Of a DNA stretch of 14,422 bases, positions 7,901-14,300 are shown piece by piece. The stretch covers positions 1 to 14,422 of the forward strand of contig CALBPU010000031.1 in the NCBI GenBank assembly GCA_937899395.1, written 5' to 3'. The notes under the pieces are model-generated. The model made no database searches, was not told where the DNA came from, and worked only from the letters and a program-made list of their open reading frames with translations. Origin of the DNA: an uncultured Fretibacterium sp. (GTDB taxonomy: Bacteria; Synergistota; Synergistia; Synergistales; Aminobacteriaceae). Made by a program: the position numbers and the translations under genes. Each line of letters opens with the position of its first letter. Within the stretch, counting starts at the first letter, position 1.

Positions 7901-8873
7901 GTTCTCTCACCATAAATACTTCGCCTGAACGCAATATTTCCCTTTCTCCTTTGTCATTAATAATCTCAAGCCCTCCTAAATCGTCTATGCCTTCAACTTT
8001 TGCAGAATGGCTTTCATTGTTTTTCATGTAAGTGATATTTTTTCCCGTAAGCATTGAACGTTCACGATATGATTTAATCATTTCAGGGTCGTTAAGATTT
8101 TCGGCCATGTCCATAATATAATCTGCAACTCTTGCACAAAGTTCATCACGCCCGAATAAAATTTCGTCATGCTCAAAAATTGCTCCGGCAGTCTCCGATA
8201 AATTCCCCTGAAATTTTTTTGTCGAAACATTAATTCCAATTCCTGTTATGACACTTTCAATTTCTCCGTTCTCAAAATTTGTTATAGCCTCCGTTAAAAT
8301 TCCAGTTATTTTTTTCCCTCTCAAAAAAACATCATTAACCCATTTGATTTTTAATCCTTCAATAATTCCTCCTGATAAATCCTCAATAGCTTTACAAACC
8401 GCAACAGCATCGGCAATAGTTATCATTTGAAATTTTGACATTTCGATTTCGGGTCTTAATATCAAAGTCATATATAAGCCTGTTCCGGCAGGTGATTCAA
8501 AACTGTGCCCGCTTCGTCCTCTTCCTTGAGTTTGATGATTAGCAGCGATTAATGTGCCGCGTTTAGCTCCTGAGAGTGCTAAATTTTTTGCGTAAGTGTT
8601 CGTTGAGTTAATAGTGTCGAAACATAAGACCTCCGAAATTTTTGTGCCGGATTTTAAGTTTGCAGTTATTCCCTCTTTAGTTAAAACATCGCTAAATCTT
8701 TCGAGACGGTAGCCTTTATTCGTTATTGCTTTAATTTTGTGTCCTTCCTTTCGTAACGATTGTATTGCTTTCCAGACCGCCGCTCTTGTAACTTTGAAAT
8801 CTTCAGCTAATTGTTCTCCCGAAACAAATTTCCCTCTGTTATTTTCGAGAGCATTCAAAATTTTTTCCTTCAT
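7890..8873 (-). CDS. birA: Bifunctional biotin-[acetyl-CoA carboxylase] ligase / biotin repressor BirA
   Basis: Attaches biotin to carboxyl-carrier proteins through biotinyl-AMP and, as the biotinyl-AMP dimer, represses biotin genes. Residues 1-60 are the winged helix (VSGEQLAEDFKVTRAAVWKAI, then HKIKAITNKGYRL). The catalytic domain has GRGRSGHSF (117-125), which holds the biotinyl-AMP loop with Phe125 where Trp is common, KWVNDV (177-182) and KKITGIL (187-193) with the conserved lysine. A C-terminal SH3-like domain spans about 272-325. At 327 residues this is the regulatory (Group II) class. The ATG at 8871-8873 lacks a clear ribosome binding site but starts the domain correctly (MKEKILNAL). 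It forms an operon with bioY and is probably autoregulated. Confidence 0.95.
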   Translation of the reverse strand: MKEKILNALENNRGKFVSGEQLAEDFKVTRAAVWKAIQSLRKEGHKIKAITNKGYRLERFSDVLTKEGITANLKSGTKISEVLCFDTINSTNTYAKNLALSGAKRGTLIAANHQTQGRGRSGHSFESPAGTGLYMTLILRPEIEMSKFQMITIADAVAVCKAIEDLSGGIIEGLKIKWVNDVFLRGKKITGILTEAITNFENGEIESVITGIGINVSTKKFQGNLSETAGAIFEHDEILFGRDELCARVADYIMDMAENLNDPEMIKSYRERSMLTGKNITYMKNNESHSAKVEGIDDLGGLEIINDKGEREILRSGEVFMVREHEK

Positions 8874-8902
8874 GATTAAATTTATAACACATAAAAATTA
8901 AA

Positions 8903-8936
8903 ATGTAAATCTTAAAATTTTTATTACGGTTTACAA
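8903..8936. promoter_or_regulatory. BirA operator
   Basis: ATGTAAATC (8903-8911) and GGTTTACAA (8928-8936) form an inverted repeat separated by 16 bp. The right half matches the E. coli bio operator half GGTTTACAA exactly; the left half matches TTGTAAACC at 7 of 9 positions; the 16-bp spacer is also that of E. coli bioO. It lies in the birA promoter region and next to a divergent XRE gene. Confidence 0.8.
8909..8936 (-). promoter_or_regulatory. birA-bioY promoter embedded in the BirA operator
   Basis: On the minus strand the -35 TTGTAA (8931-8936) is part of the right operator half, and TAAGAT (8909-8914) at 16 bp spacing serves as -10. Bound BirA would cover both boxes, giving biotin-dependent repression of birA-bioY. 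Confidence 0.6.
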
Positions 8937-8942
8937 TTAACC

Positions 8943-8951
8943 TGTTATAAT
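8943..8951 (+). promoter_or_regulatory. Extended -10 promoter of the divergent XRE gene
   Basis: TGTTATAAT (8943-8951) is a full extended -10 (TGnTATAAT). No good -35 is visible at 17 bp. It starts 7 bp to the right of the BirA operator, so bound BirA would occupy the -35 zone of this promoter as well. Confidence 0.55.
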
Positions 8952-8991
8952 TTTCATTATTAAATCTTTTATGAAGGGATTAAGAGCATAA

Positions 8992-9351
8992 ATGGCAATA
9001 GCTTCAAATATTAGGTTTTATAGGAAGAGAGAAGGAATAACTCAAATCGAACTCGCTGAAAAATTAAACATATCAATAGCAACGCTGCGACGATGGGAAG
9101 CAGGCGAAACTGCACCTAACGGAACAAGGATTAAAGAGCTTGCGAATGTGTTTAATGTTGCTCCTGAGGATATTGTAACTGAAAATACAGGGGAAAAACC
9201 TTCGGAAGTTTATTCAGGCAAGACTGAAAATAATACAGGCATGTTAATTTTCGAGGGGGACGGAACAAAAATTGAGCTTCCCCCTACTGAAAAAGGTTAC
9301 GAATTATTTAACAAGCTAATTGACAACTTGATTAACAAACACAAAAATTAA
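8992..9351 (+). CDS. XRE/Cro-type helix-turn-helix regulator
   Basis: 119 residues. Residues about 5-58 are an HTH_3/XRE domain (IRFYRKREGITQIELAEKL, then ISIATLRRWEAG and a TRIKELANVFNVAPEDIV tail). Residues 60-119 have no recognised domain; a short hydrophobic/acidic segment (GMLIFEGDGTKIELPPTEKG) and a C-terminal helix may mediate dimerisation or ligand sensing. ATG 8992 follows an AAGGGA/AAGAG purine tract. Its target is unknown; divergence from birA-bioY suggests either a role in that locus or shared control by BirA. It converges on the DUF533 gene and overlaps it by 4 bp, with no terminator between them. Confidence 0.85.
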   Translation: MAIASNIRFYRKREGITQIELAEKLNISIATLRRWEAGETAPNGTRIKELANVFNVAPEDIVTENTGEKPSEVYSGKTENNTGMLIFEGDGTKIELPPTEKGYELFNKLIDNLINKHKN

Positions 9352-10085
9352 CAAACAAAATCTTTGCTGGTTGCACTTGTGAGCTGTTCGATGTTTTTAA
9401 TTACAGCTGAGGTAAGCCCCATTGCCTTAGCAAGTTTTTCGAGGTATCTTTTCTCAGCATCAGTATCAACATCAATAGCCATTAATGAGGCCGAATAAAC
9501 TTGAGCTGCAAGATCAGGACGGCCTTTTACAGCCGAAACGATTTTAGCGGTTTCCATTGGGCTTTGAAGTTTGCTGATGACATAATTAACACCTTCCTGA
9601 CCAATGCCTGAAGATTGTAAATTGCTTACGATTTTGTTGAATTCATTAGCGTCAACCTGTCCGTCAGATTTAGCAGCGTCAATCATTGCGAGCAAAATTA
9701 TTTCAGCGTCATTGCTTTGCTGTTGAGGTGTAGGCTGTTGATAAGTTTGAACAGGAGCAGCAGCAGCACTTGTTGAAGTTCCGCCCATTGAATTTTTGAG
9801 AGCCTTATAAGCCATCATTCCGAGTAAACCCATCATTCCTCCGCCTAAAGAATTAACGGTCGTACTGTCAGAGCCTCCCATTAAAGCCCCGAGCAACGCA
9901 CCTATACCGCCTGCCGCAAGATTATCACCGCCTACTTTGTCTTTAACGGTCTGTCCTGCTCCCATTAAACTTCCCAATAAATCCTGAATACCGCCGCCCG
10001 CATTTGACATTCTCGCATTCTTAGTCGGAGAAGCCATTGAGGTTTGAACCATTGAGCCTAATAAATCCATAAAATTTAATGCCAT
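9348..10085 (-). CDS. DUF533 / TerB-like protein (YebE family)
   Basis: 245 residues. The N-terminal half (about 1-100) is Gly/Met/Leu-rich (IQDLLGSLMGAG, GGIGALLGALMGG, GGGMMGLLGMMAYKALK), probably membrane-interacting. A Gln/Pro/Ala linker (about 105-125) follows. Residues about 125-240 form a helical domain with the TerB-like signature AEIILLAMIDAAKSDGQVDANEF and AEKRYLEKLAKAMGL, typical of DUF533. The function is unknown; E. coli YebE is an inner-membrane protein linked to envelope stress. The start at 10083-10085 (MALNFMDLL) is chosen because AAGGGAGAA lies 8-16 bp upstream. A longer reading from TTG at 10115 would put that ribosome binding site inside the gene. It is transcribed divergently from tctC. 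Confidence 0.85.
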   Translation of the reverse strand: MALNFMDLLGSMVQTSMASPTKNARMSNAGGGIQDLLGSLMGAGQTVKDKVGGDNLAAGGIGALLGALMGGSDSTTVNSLGGGMMGLLGMMAYKALKNSMGGTSTSAAAAPVQTYQQPTPQQQSNDAEIILLAMIDAAKSDGQVDANEFNKIVSNLQSSGIGQEGVNYVISKLQSPMETAKIVSAVKGRPDLAAQVYSASLMAIDVDTDAEKRYLEKLAKAMGLTSAVIKNIEQLTSATSKDFVC

Positions 10086-10129
10086 GAAAAAAATTTCTCC
10101 CTTCAAAAATTTCAAATTAATTTTACGTA

Positions 10130-10157
10130 TTCAAAATAATATCACGCATGATAAAAT
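10130..10157 (+). promoter_or_regulatory. Likely tctC promoter with overlapping inverted repeat
   Basis: TTCAAA (10130-10135), 16-bp spacer, TAAAAT (10152-10157), with TG at 10149-10150 making an extended -10. TATCA (10140-10144) and TGATA (10149-10153) form a 5-4-5 inverted repeat overlapping the -10, a plausible repressor site. The regulator is not identified. In the other direction TGATATTAT may be an extended -10 for the DUF533 gene. Confidence 0.4.
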
Positions 10158-10199
10158 TCGCACATTAAGATTTTATTATTTTACGGAGGTAATCCTTTA

Positions 10200-11189
10200 A
10201 TGAAAAAATTTGTATGTGCATTGCTTACGGTATCGCTCATTATGTGCGGTGCTATGGTTGCTTCGGCTGAATGGAAGTTCGAGCGCAAAATCAGTATCGT
10301 TTGTCCGTGGGGCGTTGGAGGCGGAGCTGATTCCACTCTCAGACCTATGGCTGAACTGGTGAAGAAAATTCTCGGTCAGGAAGTCGAAGTTGTTAATGTT
10401 ACGGGCGGAAACGGCGTTACTGCGGTTGAGTATGTTTACAAACAGCCTGCTGACGGTTATACGTTCATGCTCGGGACACAGAGCCTTTTCATGCAGGATA
10501 TTCAGGGAACAACATCAATGAATTTCAAAGAGGAATTTATTCCCGTTGCACGTCTTGTTCATGCCATCAACGTTATCACAGCTTCAAAGAAAGCAATGGA
10601 ACGCAAAGGCTACAAAACATTCTCCGAAATGGTTGAATACGTCAAGAAAAATCCCTTTGATGTCAGTGTCGGAATGTTGACAAGCACGGGACTTGACGGA
10701 GCATCATTGAAGCAGGCAATCGAAGGACTTGATATTCTTGATGTCTCATATCCTTCAGGCTCTGAAATGAACTCGGCATTAGTCGGAGGACATATTGACA
10801 TTATGGTAACGGGCACTGATGAAATCGAGGGCTTAATTGCAGCAGGAGATATTGTTCCGTTATTAGCTCTTTGTGAGAAGAGAATGAACCGTTATCCTAA
10901 TGTTGAATGCTCGATTGAACTTGGAATTAATTCAGTGTTAGGACCTGCGAGAGGAATTTTTGCGAAAAAAGGAACACCTCAGGAAGCTATTGACGCATTA
11001 GTTGCAGCGATTGAAGAAGCTTCAAAGGATCCTTCATGGCAGGCATTCTTAGTTCAAGGCTGCTATGACGAGAGACCGGGATTTGCAGGCTCTGCCGAAT
11101 ATGCAAAGGACTGCGAAGAAGATTACAAACTCCTCAGCGAATATCTCAAAGCTGAAGGTGTTATGAAGAAAGATTATTACGCGAAATAA
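10200..11189 (+). CDS. tctC: Tripartite tricarboxylate transporter substrate-binding protein TctC
   Basis: Periplasmic solute receptor of the TTT family (Bug-type), delivering a carboxylate to the TctAB membrane complex. 329 residues, standard length. The signal peptide is residues 1-23 (cleavage after VASA). Family features are ISIVCPWGVGGGADSTLRPMA (about 32-52), the VVNVTGGNGVTAVEYV segment (63-78), PADGYTFMLG (82-91) and the GTPQEAIDAL region (about 260). The start has a strong GGAGGT site at 10185-10190. It is first in an operon with tctB and tctA. The substrate cannot be told from sequence; citrate and other di- or tricarboxylates, or aromatic acids, are known for the family. Confidence 0.93.
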   Translation: MKKFVCALLTVSLIMCGAMVASAEWKFERKISIVCPWGVGGGADSTLRPMAELVKKILGQEVEVVNVTGGNGVTAVEYVYKQPADGYTFMLGTQSLFMQDIQGTTSMNFKEEFIPVARLVHAINVITASKKAMERKGYKTFSEMVEYVKKNPFDVSVGMLTSTGLDGASLKQAIEGLDILDVSYPSGSEMNSALVGGHIDIMVTGTDEIEGLIAAGDIVPLLALCEKRMNRYPNVECSIELGINSVLGPARGIFAKKGTPQEAIDALVAAIEEASKDPSWQAFLVQGCYDERPGFAGSAEYAKDCEEDYKLLSEYLKAEGVMKKDYYAK

Positions 11190-11202
11190 TTTATACCTTC
11201 GG

Positions 11203-11295
11203 AACCCCTCCGTCATTTCATGACACCTCCCCTAAATTAGGGGCGGCTAGTCTCTCCTGCGAAGGGGAGATGTCAGTGAGACTGACAGAGGGGTT
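11203..11295. repeat. Palindromic intergenic repeat element, copy 2 (93 bp), between tctC and tctB
   Basis: The terminal inverted repeats AACCCCTCCGTCA (11203-11215) and TGACAGAGGGGTT (11283-11295) match at 12 of 13 positions. Four internal hairpins: GTCAT/ATGAC (11212-11224), CCCCTAA/TTAGGGG (11229-11243), TCTCTCC/GGGGAGA (11251-11270) and GTCAGT/ACTGAC (11272-11286). Both halves have the same plan, so the whole is two REP-like units facing each other (BIME-like). It lies inside the operon, and no long U-run follows, so it should attenuate or stabilise rather than fully terminate. Confidence 0.88.
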
Positions 11296-11325
11296 AAGCA
11301 AGGTCTTTCACAAGGAGAAATTAAA

Positions 11326-11856
11326 GTGTTTGAATTAATATGTAATATTCTTTTATGGCTTGGACTTCTTTATTCATACTTTTTCAATGTCCTCGAAGCT
11401 CCGATACCTGACAGAGTTGCCAGAAATCCTTACACATTAAAGCCTGATATGTGGCCTAAGACGATAATAATTCTGCTCTTAATCTGCATCGCTATAAACA
11501 TCTTTAACATTATCCGCAAGAATAAAAATAACCCTGATTTTCATCTTGACGCTTTAATGTCAATTCGTGCCCGTTTGTGCATAGGAATAGCGTTAGTAGT
11601 TGCTGCGAGTTTTATTCTTGAACCTCTCGGATATATGGTAACCTGTTTGCTTGTATTATTCTTCTACGGATTATTATTAGGTCAGAAGCATGTTATAAGG
11701 CTCGCAATATTTTCGGTGCTTGTAACATTAGTGCTGTATGTCGTTTTCAGCGTTTTGCTTTCAGTCAATCTTCCAAGAGGAACGATCCCTGTATTACGAA
11801 ATTTCTCGCTTTATGTTGAGAGTATAGTTTCGTCAGTTAAATCAGCCATTATGTAA
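11326..11856 (+). CDS. tctB: Tripartite tricarboxylate transporter small membrane subunit TctB
   Basis: 176 residues, the usual size. Four hydrophobic helices: about 2-20, 41-63, 86-120 (long, perhaps a hairpin) and 125-150, matching the TctB family plan. It partners TctA in the inner membrane. It starts with GTG at 11326; AAGGAGA at 11312-11318 gives correct spacing. It lies 136 bp after tctC, separated by the palindromic element, and 15 bp before tctA. Confidence 0.88.
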   Translation: MFELICNILLWLGLLYSYFFNVLEAPIPDRVARNPYTLKPDMWPKTIIILLLICIAINIFNIIRKNKNNPDFHLDALMSIRARLCIGIALVVAASFILEPLGYMVTCLLVLFFYGLLLGQKHVIRLAIFSVLVTLVLYVVFSVLLSVNLPRGTIPVLRNFSLYVESIVSSVKSAIM

Positions 11857-11871
11857 GGAGGAAAAAGAATT

Positions 11872-13365
11872 ATGACAACTTGGGAATTATTTACAAACGG
11901 TTTCGGAGTTCTTATGGATCCTTACACGTTTATGATGGTAGTATTTGCGATTGTCGTAGGAACAATTTTCGGAGCATTGCCCGGAGTTAGTGCAACAATG
12001 GCGGTTGCATTAGGATTGCCTTTCACTTATTCAATGCAGCCTATTCCTGCGATAGTATTTTTGGTTGCGGTTTATTGTTCATCAATTACTGGCGGAAGTA
12101 TCACTGCAATACTCTTCAAAATTCCCGGAGTACCTTCGAGCGCTCCGACAACATTTGACGGTTACCCTATGGCTCAAAGGGGTGAAGCTGGAAAAGCCTT
12201 AGGAATTGCGTTAGGAAGTTCGGCGATAGGCGGATTAGTTTCGGCTTTAGCGATGTTGACACTTTCACCGCAATTAACACAAGCTGCTTTATCATTCAGC
12301 CCTTCGGATATTTTCGCAATAACTTTCATGGGACTTTCAATTTTAACGTGCCTTGACTCTAAAAATATTTTGAGGACTTTAATATCAGGTTTGTTCGGAT
12401 TGTTGTTAGCATGTGTAGGACAGGATCCTATGTATGCAGTGCAGCGTTTAACATTCGGTTCAGGCGAATTAATTGCGGGTCTCGAAATGATCCCTGTGTT
12501 AATTGGAATTTTCGCTGTAACTGAAGTCTTAAAGCAAACCAAAAAACGCGATACTCTTAAAGGTGAAAAAGGTACAGCGAGTGTTAATACAAAAATGCCT
12601 TCGTTCAAAGAATGGTGGGGTATTAAATGGCTGCTTGCAAGATGTTCTATAATCGGAACTATCATAGGAATTTTGCCTGGAGCAGGAGCAACGATTGCGT
12701 CGTTCTTATGTTATTCAAGCGAGACGAAATTATCAAAGCACCCTGAAAAATTCGGTACAGGAATTATTGACGGTATAGCAGCCTCCGAGACAGCAAATAA
12801 TGCCGCAACAGGTGGAGCAATGGTACCGTTATTATCGCTCGGTATACCTGGAGGAAACGCCGCCGCTGTTATGATGAGTGCGTTAGTTTTGAAGGGCGTT
12901 CAACTCGGGCCGTTACTTTTAGTTAATCAGCCTCAATATTTAAGCGCGACATTTGCATCAATGGTCGTAACAAATATTTTAATGGTCGTTGTAGCAATAG
13001 GAATAGCGAAAGTCTTTGCACAAATTTTGGCAGTTCCTTATTCATATCTTGGGCCTATAATAATCATGCTTGCTATAATCGGTTCATATGCAACAAACAT
13101 GAGCATAGCTGACGTAAAAATTATGGCAATCGCCGGAGTAATCGGTTTAATAATTTCTGCGTGCCATTTCAACAGTGCTGCTTTGATTTTGGGATTGGTG
13201 TTAGGAGTAATTTGTGAAGGAAACTTCAGCAGAGCTTACACGATTTCAAGAGCTGATATAGTAGGAATGTTCTCACGACCTGTCGCAGGATCATTAATGG
13301 TTATCAGCATAATATTATTATTATGGCCGATAGTTTCGCAGATGTTCAAGAGGAAGGAAGCATAA
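11872..13365 (+). CDS. tctA: Tripartite tricarboxylate transporter large membrane subunit TctA
   Basis: 497 residues, full length. It is the channel-forming subunit that imports the carboxylate using the ion gradient. Around ten to twelve hydrophobic segments are visible. The two conserved family repeats are present: GTIFGALPGVSATMAVALGL (residues about 27-46) followed by SSITGGSITAILFKIPG and DGYPMAQRGEAGKALG, and later GTIIGILPGAGATIASFL with SETANNAATGGAMVPLLSLG and IPGGNAAAVMM. ATG 11872 has the strong site AAGGAGGA just upstream. It is the last gene of the operon; an IS-type remnant begins within about 10 bp of its stop and no clear terminator is seen. Confidence 0.96.
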   Translation: MTTWELFTNGFGVLMDPYTFMMVVFAIVVGTIFGALPGVSATMAVALGLPFTYSMQPIPAIVFLVAVYCSSITGGSITAILFKIPGVPSSAPTTFDGYPMAQRGEAGKALGIALGSSAIGGLVSALAMLTLSPQLTQAALSFSPSDIFAITFMGLSILTCLDSKNILRTLISGLFGLLLACVGQDPMYAVQRLTFGSGELIAGLEMIPVLIGIFAVTEVLKQTKKRDTLKGEKGTASVNTKMPSFKEWWGIKWLLARCSIIGTIIGILPGAGATIASFLCYSSETKLSKHPEKFGTGIIDGIAASETANNAATGGAMVPLLSLGIPGGNAAAVMMSALVLKGVQLGPLLLVNQPQYLSATFASMVVTNILMVVVAIGIAKVFAQILAVPYSYLGPIIIMLAIIGSYATNMSIADVKIMAIAGVIGLIISACHFNSAALILGLVLGVICEGNFSRAYTISRADIVGMFSRPVAGSLMVISIILLLWPIVSQMFKRKEA

Positions 13366-13371
13366 AAATTT

Positions 13372-13443
13372 ATGACCCCCGGCGTGAACACTTGCGACTT
13401 TAGTCGTGAGATGAAACGCCGCTTCCGATTTGACATTGGTTAA
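13372..13443 (+). pseudogene. Possible tail of a deleted tnpB
   Basis: A 23-codon open frame (MTPGVNTCDFSREMKRRFRFDIG) ends at TAA 13441-13443, directly before the omegaRNA-like segment, which is where tnpB genes end in this family. It is in the same frame as tctA and has no ribosome binding site. It is too short to prove it is TnpB; it may be untranslated IS sequence. Confidence 0.25.
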
Positions 13444-13626
13444 AAATTTGCTAGTATACAAAAACAAAAAGTAATGTTGTGTCCTTAACAGGGCTATACA
13501 GTAGTGGCGAAGTGGACACGCCTGCAAGAATAAGGGTGCCTTAACAGGTGGCAACTTAAAACCAAACTTCTTGGACGAGGATGTTTATCCTTTCGAAGCC
13601 TTCGACTTTAGTCGAAGGAGGTTCAC
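13374..13626 (+). mobile_element. IS200/IS605-type remnant lacking transposase (omegaRNA plus right end)
   Basis: The right end is an 8-bp hairpin CCTTCGAC-TTTA-GTCGAAGG (13599-13618) followed by AGGTTCAC (13619-13626), the form of right ends I know from clostridial IS605-group elements. A second hairpin with the same GACTTTAGTC core (TTGCGAC/GTCGTGA, 13392-13409) lies at the left. TTTAT (13369-13373) before GACCCCC would be a plausible target motif, so the left end is set at 13374; this boundary is uncertain. No tnpA and at most a tnpB tail remain, so it is either an internally deleted copy or a non-autonomous (PATE-like) element. Confidence 0.6.
13444..13626 (+). ncRNA. omegaRNA-like scaffold (TnpB guide RNA relic)
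   Basis: Two copies of CCTTAACAGG (13483-13492 and 13539-13548) are each set in a stem: GTGTCC/GGACAC (13479-13484 with 13514-13519), and GGTGCC with GGCAAC around the second. They are followed by the terminal right-end hairpin. This order (paired CCTTAACAGG stems, then a GACTTTAGTC hairpin, then TTCAC) matches my memory of tnpB 3' regions in clostridial IS605 and IS607 elements, which yield omegaRNA. If made, the guide would be the bases right of 13626. No TnpB is encoded here, and expression is not shown. Confidence 0.5.
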
Positions 13627-13644
13627 TACTGATACTACCTTCAT
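13585..13644 (-). pseudogene. Gene start cut off by the IS remnant (downstream of xre)
   Basis: On the minus strand AAGGAGG (13650-13656), a 5-nt spacer and ATG (13642-13644) make an ideal translation start 18 bp after the XRE stop. Six codons (MKVVSV) precede the IS right end at 13626; reading then runs through the hairpin to TAA at 13585-13587 (19 codons in all). The rest of the gene is absent: tctA lies on the other side of the remnant. Six residues are too few to name it. Confidence 0.5.
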
Positions 13645-13662
13645 TTTTTCCTCCTTATGCCA

Positions 13663-14175
13663 TTACGCCTGTGTTACAGTATTCCCTGCATAAACGCTTG
13701 ACCCCGTCAGATTATTATTATTCCAATGGCTCATATCAACAGAGGACGATTGCTTGGTTATATGTCCTATATCAACTGTTCGCTCCTTACCCATTATTAA
13801 CAAGTCATAAGCCGATTTAACAAAAACTTCTATAAAAGAAATTTCTCTAAGATTTCCTCTTACTGCTACCCTGCGTGCTTTATCGAGCATTTCCGCCCAA
13901 TATGCAAAATTTTCTTCTTCAATGCCCGTCTTTTTATCATCGTTAAATTCATGTTCGACATAAAAATTAGGGGTAGGATTATCCGTATCGCCGAGTAAAT
14001 ATGCGCTTGTAGTTCCCAGTAGTCTTGCCATTTCTTTAACATATTTCATTCTAGGTTCTTGCGTTCCATTCTCCCATTTCGATATTGTATTATTATGAAC
14101 GTTTAATAACTCTGCTAGTTCTTCTTGAGAATATTTATGTTCTCGTAGCTGCTTTAATCTCTCTCCTAATATCAT
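13663..14175 (-). CDS. XRE-family repressor, phage/ICE type
   Basis: 170 residues. Residues about 2-62 are a Cro/CI-type HTH (LGERLKQLREHKYSQEELAELL, NNTISKWENGTQEP, YVKEMARLLGTTSAYLLG), the usual N-terminus of phage and ICE repressors. The C-terminal 100 residues include a helical stretch (ENFAYWAEMLDKARRVAV) and an Asn/Ser/Thr-rich tail (about 135-170) with no known domain; no LexA-type Ser-Lys protease residues are evident, so RecA-triggered self-cleavage is unlikely. The start is ATG 14173-14175: AAGGAG ends 8 nt before it. A GTG 9 bp upstream overlaps that ribosome binding site and is rejected. It is divergent from a strong promoter and followed by a truncated gene. Confidence 0.85.
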   Translation of the reverse strand: MILGERLKQLREHKYSQEELAELLNVHNNTISKWENGTQEPRMKYVKEMARLLGTTSAYLLGDTDNPTPNFYVEHEFNDDKKTGIEEENFAYWAEMLDKARRVAVRGNLREISFIEVFVKSAYDLLIMGKERTVDIGHITKQSSSVDMSHWNNNNLTGSSVYAGNTVTQA

Positions 14176-14203
14176 TTTATTCACTCCTTTTTAGTTGTTA
14201 TTT

Positions 14204-14265
14204 TAACGTTTAGAGTAAATTTTAGCCATAACTTTAACGGTTATATTTTTCACTTAAAACAGTTA
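14204..14265. promoter_or_regulatory. Candidate triple operator for the XRE repressor
   Basis: Three related 8-mers occur between the repressor start and the rightward promoter: AACGTTTA (14205-14212), AACGGTTA (14236-14243, within the palindrome TAACGGTTA) and AACAGTTA (14258-14265). Starts are 31 and 22 bp apart, close to whole helical turns, as in phage operator triplets. The region is AT-rich, so chance matches are possible. Confidence 0.4.
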
Positions 14266-14272
14266 ATGGGGG

Positions 14273-14300
14273 TTGACATTCTGATTATTATCTGTATAAT
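14273..14300 (+). promoter_or_regulatory. Strong consensus sigma-70 promoter reading out of the window
   Basis: Perfect TTGACA (14273-14278) and perfect TATAAT (14295-14300) with a 16-bp spacer. It is divergent from the XRE repressor and 7 bp right of the third candidate operator, as expected for the main lytic or transfer promoter of a mobile element. Confidence 0.85.

Noticed and set aside
10086..10115. TTG-initiated 10-residue N-terminal extension of the DUF533 gene
   Set aside because: It would place the clear AAGGGAGAA ribosome binding site inside the coding region; the ATG at 10085 is correctly spaced from it.
12174..12665. 163-codon antisense frame inside tctA
   Set aside because: It lies wholly opposite a conserved transporter gene, shows no domain and no ribosome binding site.
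13321..13554. 77-codon minus-strand frame over the omegaRNA-like region
   Set aside because: It spans the tctA end and structured RNA motifs, with no ribosome binding site or domain.
13581..13820. 79-codon plus-strand frame across the IS end and the xre 3' part
   Set aside because: It crosses the IS hairpin, lies opposite the repressor gene and has no recognisable protein features.
14176..14184. GTG at 14184 as the start of the right-hand XRE repressor
   Set aside because: It overlaps the AAGGAG ribosome binding site; the ATG at 14175 has an 8-nt spacing and begins at MILGERL, the normal start of the HTH domain.
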